From Rhodospirillales bacterium (GTDB lineage: Bacteria > Pseudomonadota > Alphaproteobacteria > Rhodospirillales > Defluviicoccaceae), in NCBI GenBank assembly GCA_026125865.1, contig JAHCKI010000183.1, positions 1-5,438 on the forward strand: a stretch of DNA of 5,438 nucleotides. The letters run 5' to 3'. Position numbers and translations under genes: made by a program. Of the stretch, positions 1 through 5,438 are shown piece after piece. Positions within the stretch are counted from its first letter, which is position 1. The number at the start of each line of letters is the position of its first letter. The notes beneath the pieces were generated by a model. That model made no database searches. It saw only the letters and a program-made list of their open reading frames with translations, and was not told the DNA's origin.

Positions 1-1
1 A

Positions 2-397
2 CGAATCGCCGAAATGTCCAAGACCTATGGTCTCCGCTGCGGAAATGTATTCCATGCCGGCGACGGCAATTTGCATCCGTTGATACTTTACGACGTCAAC
101 GCGCCGGGTGAGTTAGAGAAGGCTGAGCAATTCGGCGGCGATATTCTCAAGCTCTGCGTCGAAGTGGGGGGTGTCCTAACCGGCGAGCACGGGGTCGGCG
201 TCGAAAAACGGGACCTGATGGGCGCCATGTTCAGTGAAGACGACATGAAACAGCAACAACGCCTGAAATGCGCCTTCGATCCGGGGCAACTGCTGAATCC
301 AGGAAAGGTCTACCCCACCCTTCACCGCTGCGCCGAGCTTGGCCATATGCACGTTCATAAGGGCAAAATCCCATTTCCAGACATTCCCCGGTTCTAA
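2..397 (+). CDS. glcD: Glycolate oxidase subunit GlcD, C-terminal part (5' end outside window)
   Basis: This is the FAD-containing catalytic subunit of glycolate oxidase, which oxidises glycolate to glyoxylate at the inner face of the cytoplasmic membrane together with GlcE and GlcF. The visible 131 residues are the end of the C-terminal FAD-linked oxidase domain. Residues 18-26 of the fragment read HAGDGNLHP, the conserved substrate/FAD-side motif of this family, followed by CVEVGG and GEHGVGVEK, then DPGQLLNPGK. The tail LHRCAELGHMHVH...PFPDIPRF closely resembles, from memory, the E. coli GlcD C-terminus, which separates it from D-lactate dehydrogenases that lack this histidine-rich tail. 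The frame is open to the left edge, so the internal ATG at 14 is not the start; about 360-370 upstream residues (the FAD_binding_4 domain and the start of the oxidase domain) should lie outside. It stops with TAA, and glcE follows after 39 nt. The GlcD assignment is firm; glycolate as sole substrate is inferred from the family. Confidence 0.96.
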   Translation, partial: RIAEMSKTYGLRCGNVFHAGDGNLHPLILYDVNAPGELEKAEQFGGDILKLCVEVGGVLTGEHGVGVEKRDLMGAMFSEDDMKQQQRLKCAFDPGQLLNPGKVYPTLHRCAELGHMHVHKGKIPFPDIPRF

Positions 398-420
398 TGA
401 ACCCGGCGGACCACAGAATT

Positions 421-426
421 GGGGGA
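421..426 (+). promoter_or_regulatory. Probable glcE ribosome binding site
   Basis: A GGGGGA purine run sits 10 nt before the ATG at 437 and supports that start for glcE. An in-frame TTG at 419 would add six residues (MGETPE) and has only a weaker GGCGGA (405-410) upstream. ATG at 437 is preferred because homology to GlcE begins downstream of it, but the sequence alone does not exclude the TTG. Confidence 0.5.
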
Positions 427-436
427 AACACCCGAG

Positions 437-1678
437 ATGACTGAAAGCCTGAGGCCCGAAACCGATAACCAAGTTCTAGATGCGATCCGCTGGGCCGCGG
501 CTGAAAACCGACCCCTTGAAGTGATCGGATCGGCGAGCAAGTCGGCGCTCGGCCGGCCATCTGCGGCAGCGACGCGACTGGACACTTCGGCGAACGCGGG
601 CATCGTCCTCTATGAACCTGAGGAGTTGGTGCTCACCGCTCGCGCTGGCACGCCGATGGCCGAGATCGAAGCGGCGTTGGCCCAAAAAAATCAACACCTT
701 TGGTTCGAACCCCCGTATTTGAGCCCACTGCTGAATGACCGCGGCGAAGAAAACAATACCGGCTTCAACGGCACTCTCGGCGGGGTTATCGCCTGCAACC
801 TGTCTGGGCCGAGGCGCGTCATGGTCGGCGCTGCGCGTGATCACCTGCTCGGGTTCCACGCCGTCAGCGGCCGCGGAGAGGTGTTCAAGTCCGGTGGTCG
901 GGTCGTGAAGAACGTCACGGGTTTCGACCTCTCCAAGTTGATCACGGGGTCATTCGGCACCCTGGCCGTCATGACGGAGGTAACGGTCCGGGCGTTGCCG
1001 GCGAGCGAAGAAACGCGGACCGTTCTCGTCATCGGCTGCGAAGAGGAGTGTGCGACCCGGTCGATGGCGACAGCCCTGCAAAGCCCCTATGAGGTATCCG
1101 GCGCAGCCCATCTGCCGCCTGACATCGGCCTCCGATCGAGTGTCGCTCGCGTTTCCGAAGCGGGCGGGCCGGTGACGGCCCTCCGTGTCGAAGGACCGGG
1201 GCCATCGGTAGTCTATCGAGCGAACGCTCTCGCCACGGCGCTCTCGTCTTTCGGCGAGCTTGCCGAACTCGATGATTACCATTCGCGCGTGTTGTGGCGA
1301 GAGATCCGCGATGTTTCGTTCTTCGTGGACCAAGGTGATCGCCAGATTTGGCGCCTATCGGTGCCACCGTCCGATGGCGCCCGTATTGCCGCCGATCTGT
1401 TGTTCGAGATCGATGGCTGCGTTTACTTTGATTGGGGCGGCGGACTTCTTTGGCTATCGCTGGTGCCTGCCTCCGATGCCCACCACCAAAGGATCCGCGC
1501 CGCCATCGCCGGAACCGGGGGACACGCGACCCTGATCCGCGCATCGGTCGATGTGCGCGCAAGTGTGCCGGTGTTCCAACCCCAGCCACCGGCGCTCGCG
1601 GCACTTACACAGCGCATCAAAGATGGGTTCGACCCAAACGGGATACTCAATCCCGGTCGCATGTACGAAGAGGTCTAG
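437..1678 (+). CDS. glcE: Glycolate oxidase FAD-binding subunit GlcE
   Basis: GlcE is the second flavoprotein-like subunit of the membrane-associated glycolate oxidase and a shortened paralogue of GlcD; all three subunits are needed for activity in E. coli. The 413-residue product carries a PCMH-type FAD_binding_4 domain over about residues 10-185. It shows PLEVIGSASKSALGRP (26-41), the LTARAGTP segment, TLGGVIACNLSGPRR (113-127), RDHLLG (134-139), GGRVVKNVTGFDLSKL (153-168) and GSFGTLAVMTEV. The C-terminus ends in DPNGILNPGRMYEEV, the short FAD-oxidase tail shared with GlcD. It is longer than the roughly 350 residues of E. coli GlcE; part of the excess is a polar loop at about residues 95-111 (S96 to N111), just before the TLGG motif. 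It lies 39 nt after glcD and 4 nt before glcF, as expected for one transcript. The reading frame is intact through a run of seven A at 684-690. Assignment is by motif order and neighbours. Confidence 0.95.
   Translation: MTESLRPETDNQVLDAIRWAAAENRPLEVIGSASKSALGRPSAAATRLDTSANAGIVLYEPEELVLTARAGTPMAEIEAALAQKNQHLWFEPPYLSPLLNDRGEENNTGFNGTLGGVIACNLSGPRRVMVGAARDHLLGFHAVSGRGEVFKSGGRVVKNVTGFDLSKLITGSFGTLAVMTEVTVRALPASEETRTVLVIGCEEECATRSMATALQSPYEVSGAAHLPPDIGLRSSVARVSEAGGPVTALRVEGPGPSVVYRANALATALSSFGELAELDDYHSRVLWREIRDVSFFVDQGDRQIWRLSVPPSDGARIAADLLFEIDGCVYFDWGGGLLWLSLVPASDAHHQRIRAAIAGTGGHATLIRASVDVRASVPVFQPQPPALAALTQRIKDGFDPNGILNPGRMYEEV
1668..1673 (+). promoter_or_regulatory. Ribosome binding site for glcF, inside the end of glcE
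   Basis: AAGAGG overlaps the last codons of glcE and lies 9 nt before TTG at 1683. It supports that non-ATG start for glcF. No ATG or GTG in this frame lies between the glcE stop and the conserved GlcF N-terminus. Confidence 0.6.
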
Positions 1679-1682
1679 AGCG

Positions 1683-2975
1683 TTGCAAACCAACTTTTCG
1701 CTGGCTCGCTTGGCCGACCCGGAGATCAAGGAAGCCAACGACATCCTGCGCACATGCGTACACTGTGGTTTCTGTCTAGCCACCTGCCCCACATACCTCA
1801 TTCTCGGCGACGAACTGGATAGCCCGCGTGGGCGGATTTACCTGGCGAAGCAACTGTTGGAGGAAGAAAAACCAGCGAGAGCGGATGTCTCCAAGCACCT
1901 CGATCGGTGTCTTACGTGTCTTTCCTGCATGACCACATGCCCCTCCGGTGTCGACTATGCCCACTTGATCGACCAGGCACGGGTTCATAACGAGGCCAGC
2001 TCCGTTCGCCCGATGACCGAGCGCCTGCTCCGCCGAGTGCTCGCGACAGTGATTCCCAATCCAAGTCTGTTTCGGTTGGCACTCATCGGCGGTTGGTTCG
2101 CGCGGCCATTGGCGCGCCTGATGCCGGGTCGCTTAAAAGGCATGGTGACCATGGCGCCGGCGCGCCTGCGAGGGCCGTCCCACGTCGATCGTCCGCAAGT
2201 GTTTCCGGCCCAAGGTCCGCGCCGCAAGCGCGTAGCATTGCATCCCGGATGTGCGCAGAAAGTGTTGCGGCCGGAAATCAACGAGGCAACGGTTAGACTA
2301 TTGACCCGTCATGGCTGCGAGGTGGTGATCGCAAAGGATTCGGGTTGCTGTGGCGCCATCGTCCACCACATGGGCCAGGAGGAGCAATCACGAGCCGCAG
2401 CAATCAGAAACGTTGCGGCCTGGACTAGGGAATTGGATGGTGAAGGCCTTGATGCCGTCGTATCCAATGCATCCGGCTGTGGTGTCTCACTGAAGGACTA
2501 CGGTCATTTGCTCCGTCATGACCGGCAATGGGCGGAACCCGCGGCCAGGGTGGCGGCCATCACCCGGGATGTGTCTGAACTGATGGTCGAGCTTGGCCTC
2601 GGCAAGGTCGCCGGCGAAACAGGACAATCCGTCACCTATCACCCGGCCTGTTCCATGCAACATGGTCAGAAGCTTCGCACGGAATCAAAGCAACTTCTTA
2701 CAGATGCGGGCTTCAAGGTGCGGGAGCCCGCCGAATCCCACATTTGCTGCGGCTCGGCAGGAACCTACAGCATCCTGCAGCCGGCCCTGTCCCAAGAACT
2801 TCGAAACCGCAAGCTGACACACATCAAGGCCACGGAACCCGACTACATCGCCGCCGGCAATATCGGCTGCATGACGCATTTGGAGGGCGGGACATCAATA
2901 CCGGTCGTCCACACCGTCCAATTGCTGGACTGGGCCACCGGCGGCCCCAAACCACCTCTTGTCGACTTGCTTTAA
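1683..2975 (+). CDS. glcF: Glycolate oxidase iron-sulfur subunit GlcF
   Basis: GlcF is the electron-transfer subunit of glycolate oxidase, taking electrons from the GlcD/GlcE flavin and passing them towards membrane quinones. The 430-residue product has two ferredoxin-type 4Fe-4S cassettes: C25-x2-C28-x2-C31-x3-C35-P and C76-x2-C79-x2-C82-x3-C86-P. Two CCG (heterodisulfide-reductase-type) domains follow. The first has HPGC at 187-190, GCCG with C222/C223 and SGCG with C266; the second has HPAC with C323, CCGSAGTY with C355/C356 and NIGC with C396. All expected cysteines are present. The TTG start at 1683 is chosen because the protein then begins (M)QTNFS, matching the MQTQ start of E. coli GlcF as I remember it, and because an SD lies at the right distance. 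The open frame extends upstream inside glcE to 1551, but that part is not GlcF-like. The length is slightly above the roughly 407 residues of E. coli GlcF. It begins 4 nt after the glcE stop, suggesting translational coupling. Confidence 0.96.
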   Translation: MQTNFSLARLADPEIKEANDILRTCVHCGFCLATCPTYLILGDELDSPRGRIYLAKQLLEEEKPARADVSKHLDRCLTCLSCMTTCPSGVDYAHLIDQARVHNEASSVRPMTERLLRRVLATVIPNPSLFRLALIGGWFARPLARLMPGRLKGMVTMAPARLRGPSHVDRPQVFPAQGPRRKRVALHPGCAQKVLRPEINEATVRLLTRHGCEVVIAKDSGCCGAIVHHMGQEEQSRAAAIRNVAAWTRELDGEGLDAVVSNASGCGVSLKDYGHLLRHDRQWAEPAARVAAITRDVSELMVELGLGKVAGETGQSVTYHPACSMQHGQKLRTESKQLLTDAGFKVREPAESHICCGSAGTYSILQPALSQELRNRKLTHIKATEPDYIAAGNIGCMTHLEGGTSIPVVHTVQLLDWATGGPKPPLVDLL

Positions 2976-2990
2976 AAAAGGGCCTAGAAT
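2962..2990 (+). promoter_or_regulatory. Candidate sigma70-type promoter before dctP
   Basis: TCGACT at 2962-2967 (4 of 6 to TTGACA), a 17-nt spacer and TAGAAT at 2985-2990 (5 of 6 to TATAAT) fit a housekeeping promoter. The stretch around the -10 box is AT-rich compared with the GC-rich surroundings. Transcription would begin near 2997, giving a leader of about 57 nt ahead of dctP. This could let the transporter be expressed apart from glcDEF. The call rests on consensus matching by eye only. Confidence 0.3.
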
Positions 2991-2994
2991 TTTT

Positions 2995-3015
2995 GTGCTG
3001 TCGCAAACGACGCAT
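2995..3015 (+). promoter_or_regulatory. Imperfect dyad / small stem-loop in the dctP leader
   Basis: GTCG (3000-3003) pairs with CGAC (3008-3011) around a CAAA loop. After one bulged T (2999) the pairing continues with TGC (2996-2998) to GCA (3012-3014), plus a G.T pair at the base. The dyad sits at or just after the predicted transcription start. It could be a repressor/activator operator or a weak RNA hairpin. No specific regulator family consensus is recognised. Confidence 0.25.
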
Positions 3016-3040
3016 GAATATGAGCGGATCGACTGCAAAA

Positions 3041-3046
3041 AGGGAG
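3041..3046 (+). promoter_or_regulatory. Ribosome binding site for dctP
   Basis: AGGGAG within an A-rich context (AAAAAGGGAGAA) lies 7 nt before the GTG at 3054. It fixes the GTG as the start of the binding protein, and that start gives an intact signal peptide. Confidence 0.75.
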
Positions 3047-3053
3047 AAATAAC

Positions 3054-4028
3054 GTGAAGATCAAACTGCGGGCTCTTGCAGCCGGTTTGCTGGCTACGAT
3101 GGTTTTGGCGGCATCGGCGGTCGCCGCGACTTGGGATATGCCCACCCCGTATGGGGATAACAATTTCCACACACTTAACATCAAGGCTTTCGCCGATGAT
3201 GTGAAGCAACGGTCCAACGGCGATCTCATCATCAAGGTGCACCCGGGTGGGTCCCTGTTCAAACATCCGGAGATCAAAAACGCGGTGCGCAGCGGGCAAG
3301 TCCCGATCGGGGAATTCTTGCTGTCGCGGCTCTCCAACGAAGATGCTGTGTACGAGGTCGATTCGGTGCCATTCCTGGCCACCAGTTATGAACAGGCACG
3401 CAAATTGTGGGATGCGTCGCGGGGACCGATCTCCCAACTTCTAGACAAGCAGGGACTGGTGCTGCTGTTCGCGGTTCCGTGGCCGCCGCAGGGTCTTTAC
3501 GCCAACAAACCGATCGAGAAGGTGGCCGATCTGACGGGGCTCAAGTTCCGGGCCTACAACCCGGCGACCGAGAGGTTGGCGCAGTTGGCCGGGGCGGTCC
3601 CGACACAAGTGGAAGTCGCGGATCTGGCACAAGCCTTCGCCACCGGCCGTGTAGAATCCATGATGACGTCACCGTCGACAGGAGCAAACAACAAGGCTTG
3701 GGACTACGTTTCCCACTTCTACAACACCCAAGCATGGCTTCCGAAAAACGCGGTCGTGGTCAATAAGAAGGTTTTCGAGGCGCTACCGCAGACGGCGCAA
3801 ACGGCAATCCTGAATGCCGCGGCCGCCGCCGAAGCCAAGGGGTGGGAGTCCAGCCAAGCGGAAACCAAGGCCAAGATGGCCATCCTGAAGGAAGGCGGCA
3901 TGGTCGTGTCCGACCCAAGCCCGGAGTTGGCGGAAGGGCTCAAAAAGATTGGCGATACAATGACCAAGGAGTGGGCGGAGAAGGCCGGCGAGATGGGTGG
4001 CGAGATTCTTCTCGACTATAAGAAATAG
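3054..4028 (+). CDS. dctP: TRAP transporter periplasmic solute-binding protein, DctP family
   Basis: This protein captures a small organic acid in the periplasm and delivers it to the DctQM membrane complex, which imports it with a sodium gradient. The 324-residue product starts at GTG with a strong SD. It has a classic signal peptide: basic MKIKLR, a hydrophobic core at about 8-20, and a probable cleavage after A24 (AVA). The mature part of about 300 residues is of normal length for the family. Family features include WDMPTPYG near the mature N-terminus, the segment HPGGSLFKHPEIKNAVRSGQ, and GLKFRAYN with R166, the position of the arginine that usually salt-bridges the substrate carboxylate in DctP proteins. 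GAVPTQVEVADLAQAFATG follows, then a serine/threonine-rich MMTSPSTG where many family members have VDG. These point to a carboxylate ligand; they do not identify which. The position after glcDEF makes glycolate or another 2-hydroxy acid the leading guess (inference). The symbol denotes family membership, not proven C4-dicarboxylate transport. Confidence 0.94.
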   Translation: MKIKLRALAAGLLATMVLAASAVAATWDMPTPYGDNNFHTLNIKAFADDVKQRSNGDLIIKVHPGGSLFKHPEIKNAVRSGQVPIGEFLLSRLSNEDAVYEVDSVPFLATSYEQARKLWDASRGPISQLLDKQGLVLLFAVPWPPQGLYANKPIEKVADLTGLKFRAYNPATERLAQLAGAVPTQVEVADLAQAFATGRVESMMTSPSTGANNKAWDYVSHFYNTQAWLPKNAVVVNKKVFEALPQTAQTAILNAAAAAEAKGWESSQAETKAKMAILKEGGMVVSDPSPELAEGLKKIGDTMTKEWAEKAGEMGGEILLDYKK

Positions 4029-4042
4029 TCACCAATCTGGAA

Positions 4043-4069
4043 GAGGCGGTCCGCCGCTCGGACCGCCTC
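4043..4069 (+). promoter_or_regulatory. Perfect 11-bp hairpin between dctP and dctQ
   Basis: GAGGCGGTCCG (4043-4053) is exactly complementary to CGGACCGCCTC (4059-4069), with a CCGCT loop (4054-4058). It begins 14 nt after the dctP stop and ends 13 nt before the dctQ ATG. No U-tract follows (ACGTTTCG), so it is not a standard intrinsic terminator. A strong hairpin directly behind a binding-protein gene commonly protects the upstream mRNA from 3' exonucleases or dampens downstream expression, giving excess binding protein. That role is inferred; the structure itself is directly visible. Confidence 0.8.
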
Positions 4070-4082
4070 ACGTTTCGAATAG

Positions 4083-4640
4083 ATGCGAACCGCACTTGAT
4101 GCGCTCTATCACGCGAGCGGTGGGCTTGCGGCCGTGTTTTTGGGGGCAATCGCGGCGATCGTTCTGTTGCAGGTCGGGTTCAACGTCACGGACACCCTGT
4201 CGAGTTGGATAATCGGTGAGCCCATTGGCCTTGTGATTCCGTCATATGCGGAATTCGCGGGCTTTTTTCTGGCGTCGTCGTCGTTTCTGGCTCTCGCCTA
4301 TTCGTTGCGCTGTGGCGCGCATATTCGCGTGTCCTTGTTGCTGCAGCATCTTCCTCTCCGATCAAGGTACGTTGCCGAGCTTTGGTGCTGCGCCAGTGCA
4401 TGCGCCTTCTCCGGATACTTTGCCTGGTACGTTGTCCTGCTCGTCATTGATTCCTATAGGTTTGGGGATGTGTCGCCGGGGATGGTTCCCGTACCGCTGT
4501 GGCTGCCCCAGGCAGCGATGGGACTTGGCCTCGTCGTCCTCACCGTTGCCCTGCTCGATACCTTCCTGTCGACATTGCGCATAGGTCCCACGGACAAGAC
4601 CGATGAAGAAATCGAAGCGACTGCCGAGGAGGATCGATGA
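4083..4640 (+). CDS. dctQ: TRAP transporter small membrane subunit, DctQ family
   Basis: DctQ is the small integral-membrane component that pairs with DctM in the TRAP permease. The 185-residue product has four hydrophobic segments, at about residues 14-35, 55-75, 98-122 and 138-161, the expected DctQ topology. The loop after the second helix reads LRCGAHIRVSLLLQHLP (75-91), a version of the conserved GxHIRVxLL motif. WLPQAAMGLG (140-149) at the fourth helix matches the family W-P-x3-MG pattern. An acidic, hydrophilic tail (TDKTDEEIEATAEEDR) ends the protein. The ATG at 4083 directly follows an in-frame TAG (4080-4082), so no upstream start is possible. No good SD is visible before it, which suggests weak initiation or dependence on the nearby hairpin. 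The stop overlaps the dctM start by 4 nt (ATGA). Recognition is by topology, motif and neighbours, since DctQ sequences diverge strongly. Confidence 0.93.
   Translation: MRTALDALYHASGGLAAVFLGAIAAIVLLQVGFNVTDTLSSWIIGEPIGLVIPSYAEFAGFFLASSSFLALAYSLRCGAHIRVSLLLQHLPLRSRYVAELWCCASACAFSGYFAWYVVLLVIDSYRFGDVSPGMVPVPLWLPQAAMGLGLVVLTVALLDTFLSTLRIGPTDKTDEEIEATAEEDR
4627..4632 (+). promoter_or_regulatory. Strong ribosome binding site for dctM
   Basis: AGGAGG inside the last codons of dctQ is 4 nt before the ATG at 4637 and 10 nt before a second in-frame ATG at 4643. The 4-nt gap is short and the 10-nt gap is somewhat long, so either ATG could be the main start. The choice changes the protein by two residues (MS). 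Confidence 0.7.
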
Positions 4641-5438
4641 GCATGGATGTGCTGACTTTGTCAGGGCTCCTGGTATTGGCGCTCTTCATCCTTTTGGGCA
4701 GTGGATTGTGGGTGGCTTTTTCGCTGCTCGGTGTCGGTTTCGTCGGGATGGTGCTGTTTACCGAGGCGCCGGTTGGTCAGGTTCTCGCCACGACCGTTTG
4801 GGGTGCCAGCAATTCCTGGGCGCTGGCGGCGTTGCCGCTGTTCATTTGGATGGGTGAAATCCTGTTCCGTTCGCGCCTGTCCGAGGACATGTTCGCCGGT
4901 TTGGCGCCATGGATGACCGGATTGCCGGGCCGGCTGCTGCACATCAACATCATAGGATGCGGCATTTTCGCCGCCGTGTCGGGATCTTCCGCGGCAACGG
5001 CGGCCACCATCGGAAAAATGTCGCTGCCGGAATTGGAAAAGCGCGGCTACGACCAAAGAATGAGCGTCGGCACCCTTGCCGGCTCCGGCACCCTTGGCCT
5101 TCTGATCCCGCCGTCGATCATCCTCATCGTTTATGGCGTCGCCATCGAGGAGTCCATTGCGCGGCTGTTCATTGCCGGTGTGCTTCCCGGGTTGATGCTG
5201 GTGATTTTGTACATGGGCTATGTGGCGGTATGGGCGACGCTGAATTCCCATTGCATCCCGGTTGATGACGTCGCCGGCACTTGGCGTGAAAAACTGCTCG
5301 GCGCGCGGCGGCTGCTCCCGGTCATTCTCCTCGTGCTTGGGGTCATCGGTTCCATCTATACGGGCATTGCATCACCAACCGACGCCGCTGCGGTCGGCGT
5401 TTTTCTGGCACTGGTGTTGTCGTGGTTCAGTGGCACCT
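4637..5438 (+). CDS. dctM: TRAP transporter large membrane subunit, DctM family (3' end outside window)
   Basis: DctM is the large, ion-coupled transport subunit that moves the substrate released by DctP across the cytoplasmic membrane. The frame is open to the right edge and encodes 267 residues of a protein usually about 425-440 long, so the last third is missing. Hydrophobic helices alternate with conserved signatures. PLFIWMGEILF (67-77) is followed by GIFAAVSGSSAATAATIGKM (109-128) and LPELEKRGYD (130-139). Next come AGSGTLGLLIPPSIILIVYG (148-167) and, near the edge, GIASPTDAAAVGVFLA. The serine- and threonine-rich SGSSAATAAT and GSGTLGLLIPPS segments are the hallmark re-entrant/scaffold motifs of DctM, in the region implicated in sodium and substrate binding in characterised TRAP permeases. 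The ATG at 4637 overlaps the dctQ stop, implying translational coupling and balanced Q:M synthesis. No frameshift or missing motif is seen in the visible part. Confidence 0.96.
   Translation, partial: MSMDVLTLSGLLVLALFILLGSGLWVAFSLLGVGFVGMVLFTEAPVGQVLATTVWGASNSWALAALPLFIWMGEILFRSRLSEDMFAGLAPWMTGLPGRLLHINIIGCGIFAAVSGSSAATAATIGKMSLPELEKRGYDQRMSVGTLAGSGTLGLLIPPSIILIVYGVAIEESIARLFIAGVLPGLMLVILYMGYVAVWATLNSHCIPVDDVAGTWREKLLGARRLLPVILLVLGVIGSIYTGIASPTDAAAVGVFLALVLSWFSGT

Noticed and set aside
684..690. Run of seven A in glcE as a programmed frameshift or pseudogene site
   Set aside because: The zero frame continues intact with conserved motifs on both sides. A -1 shift would hit a stop about 15 codons later, giving no sensible product.
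1029..1604. Reverse-strand open frame of 191 codons opposite glcE
   Set aside because: The arginine- and proline-rich, low-complexity translation is typical of a shadow frame. The sense frame carries a complete GlcE.
2971..2995. AAAAA...TTTTT stretch after glcF as an intrinsic terminator
   Set aside because: Only an A-T stem of about 5 bp with a 10-nt loop could form. There is no GC-rich stem, and the stretch fits a promoter -10 region better.
2895..3437. Reverse-strand open frame of 180 codons across the glcF end, spacer and dctP start
   Set aside because: It has no family resemblance and runs against three supported sense features, including the dctP signal peptide.
4043..4069. The dctP-dctQ hairpin as a full rho-independent terminator ending the operon
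   Set aside because: No run of T follows the stem, and dctQ and dctM continue directly downstream on the same strand and depend on the same transcript.
4661..5251. Long reverse-strand open frame of 196 codons opposite dctM
   Set aside because: The frame is compositionally odd (rich in R, Q, H, G) with no recognisable domain. It is fully antisense to well-conserved dctM motifs; such frames are common in GC-rich DNA.
1..5438. CRISPR arrays, tRNA/rRNA genes, insertion sequences, integration sites or a defence-type novel system
   Set aside because: No regularly spaced repeats, RNA-gene hallmarks, transposase motifs or terminal inverted repeats are visible. Nearly all bases are accounted for by six intact or edge-truncated metabolic genes.

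Overview
The window holds six consecutive genes, all on the + strand. They form two functional blocks that are probably co-transcribed or partly so. The base composition is GC-rich (roughly 60% by eye). The gene set and the protein styles (GlcDEF of proteobacterial type next to a three-part TRAP transporter) suggest a proteobacterium, most likely an alphaproteobacterium. That placement is inference; no rRNA or taxon marker is present.

Block 1 (about 1-2975) is a membrane-associated glycolate oxidase. It comprises the 3' end of glcD (FAD catalytic subunit, cut by the left edge), complete glcE (FAD-binding-fold subunit) and complete glcF (iron-sulfur subunit with two 4Fe-4S cassettes and two CCG domains). 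Together they oxidise glycolate (and possibly related 2-hydroxy acids such as D-lactate) to the 2-keto acid and pass electrons through the GlcF clusters towards the respiratory quinone pool. The spacers are 39 nt (glcD-glcE) and 4 nt (glcE-glcF), typical of one operon. glcF most probably starts at a TTG codon.

Block 2 (about 3054-5438) is a TRAP transporter. It comprises a periplasmic DctP-type solute-binding protein with a clear signal peptide, a four-helix DctQ small membrane subunit, and the N-terminal two-thirds of the DctM large membrane subunit (cut by the right edge). dctQ and dctM overlap by 4 nt (ATGA).

Two spacers deserve attention. The 78-nt glcF-dctP spacer has a plausible sigma70-like promoter, a small imperfect dyad and a 12-codon mini-ORF ending 1 nt before dctP. 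The 54-nt dctP-dctQ spacer holds a perfect 11-bp GC-rich hairpin without a U-tract, well placed to stabilise or attenuate the message so that binding protein is made in excess over membrane subunits.

The simplest reading is a catabolic unit: TRAP-driven uptake of a short 2-hydroxy acid (glycolate is the leading guess), followed by oxidation by GlcDEF. In E. coli the glycolate permease GlcA belongs to the unrelated LctP family, so a TRAP system would be a non-orthologous replacement. I found no mobile element, CRISPR array, RNA gene or clearly novel system; the window looks like ordinary metabolic DNA with some modest regulatory points of interest.
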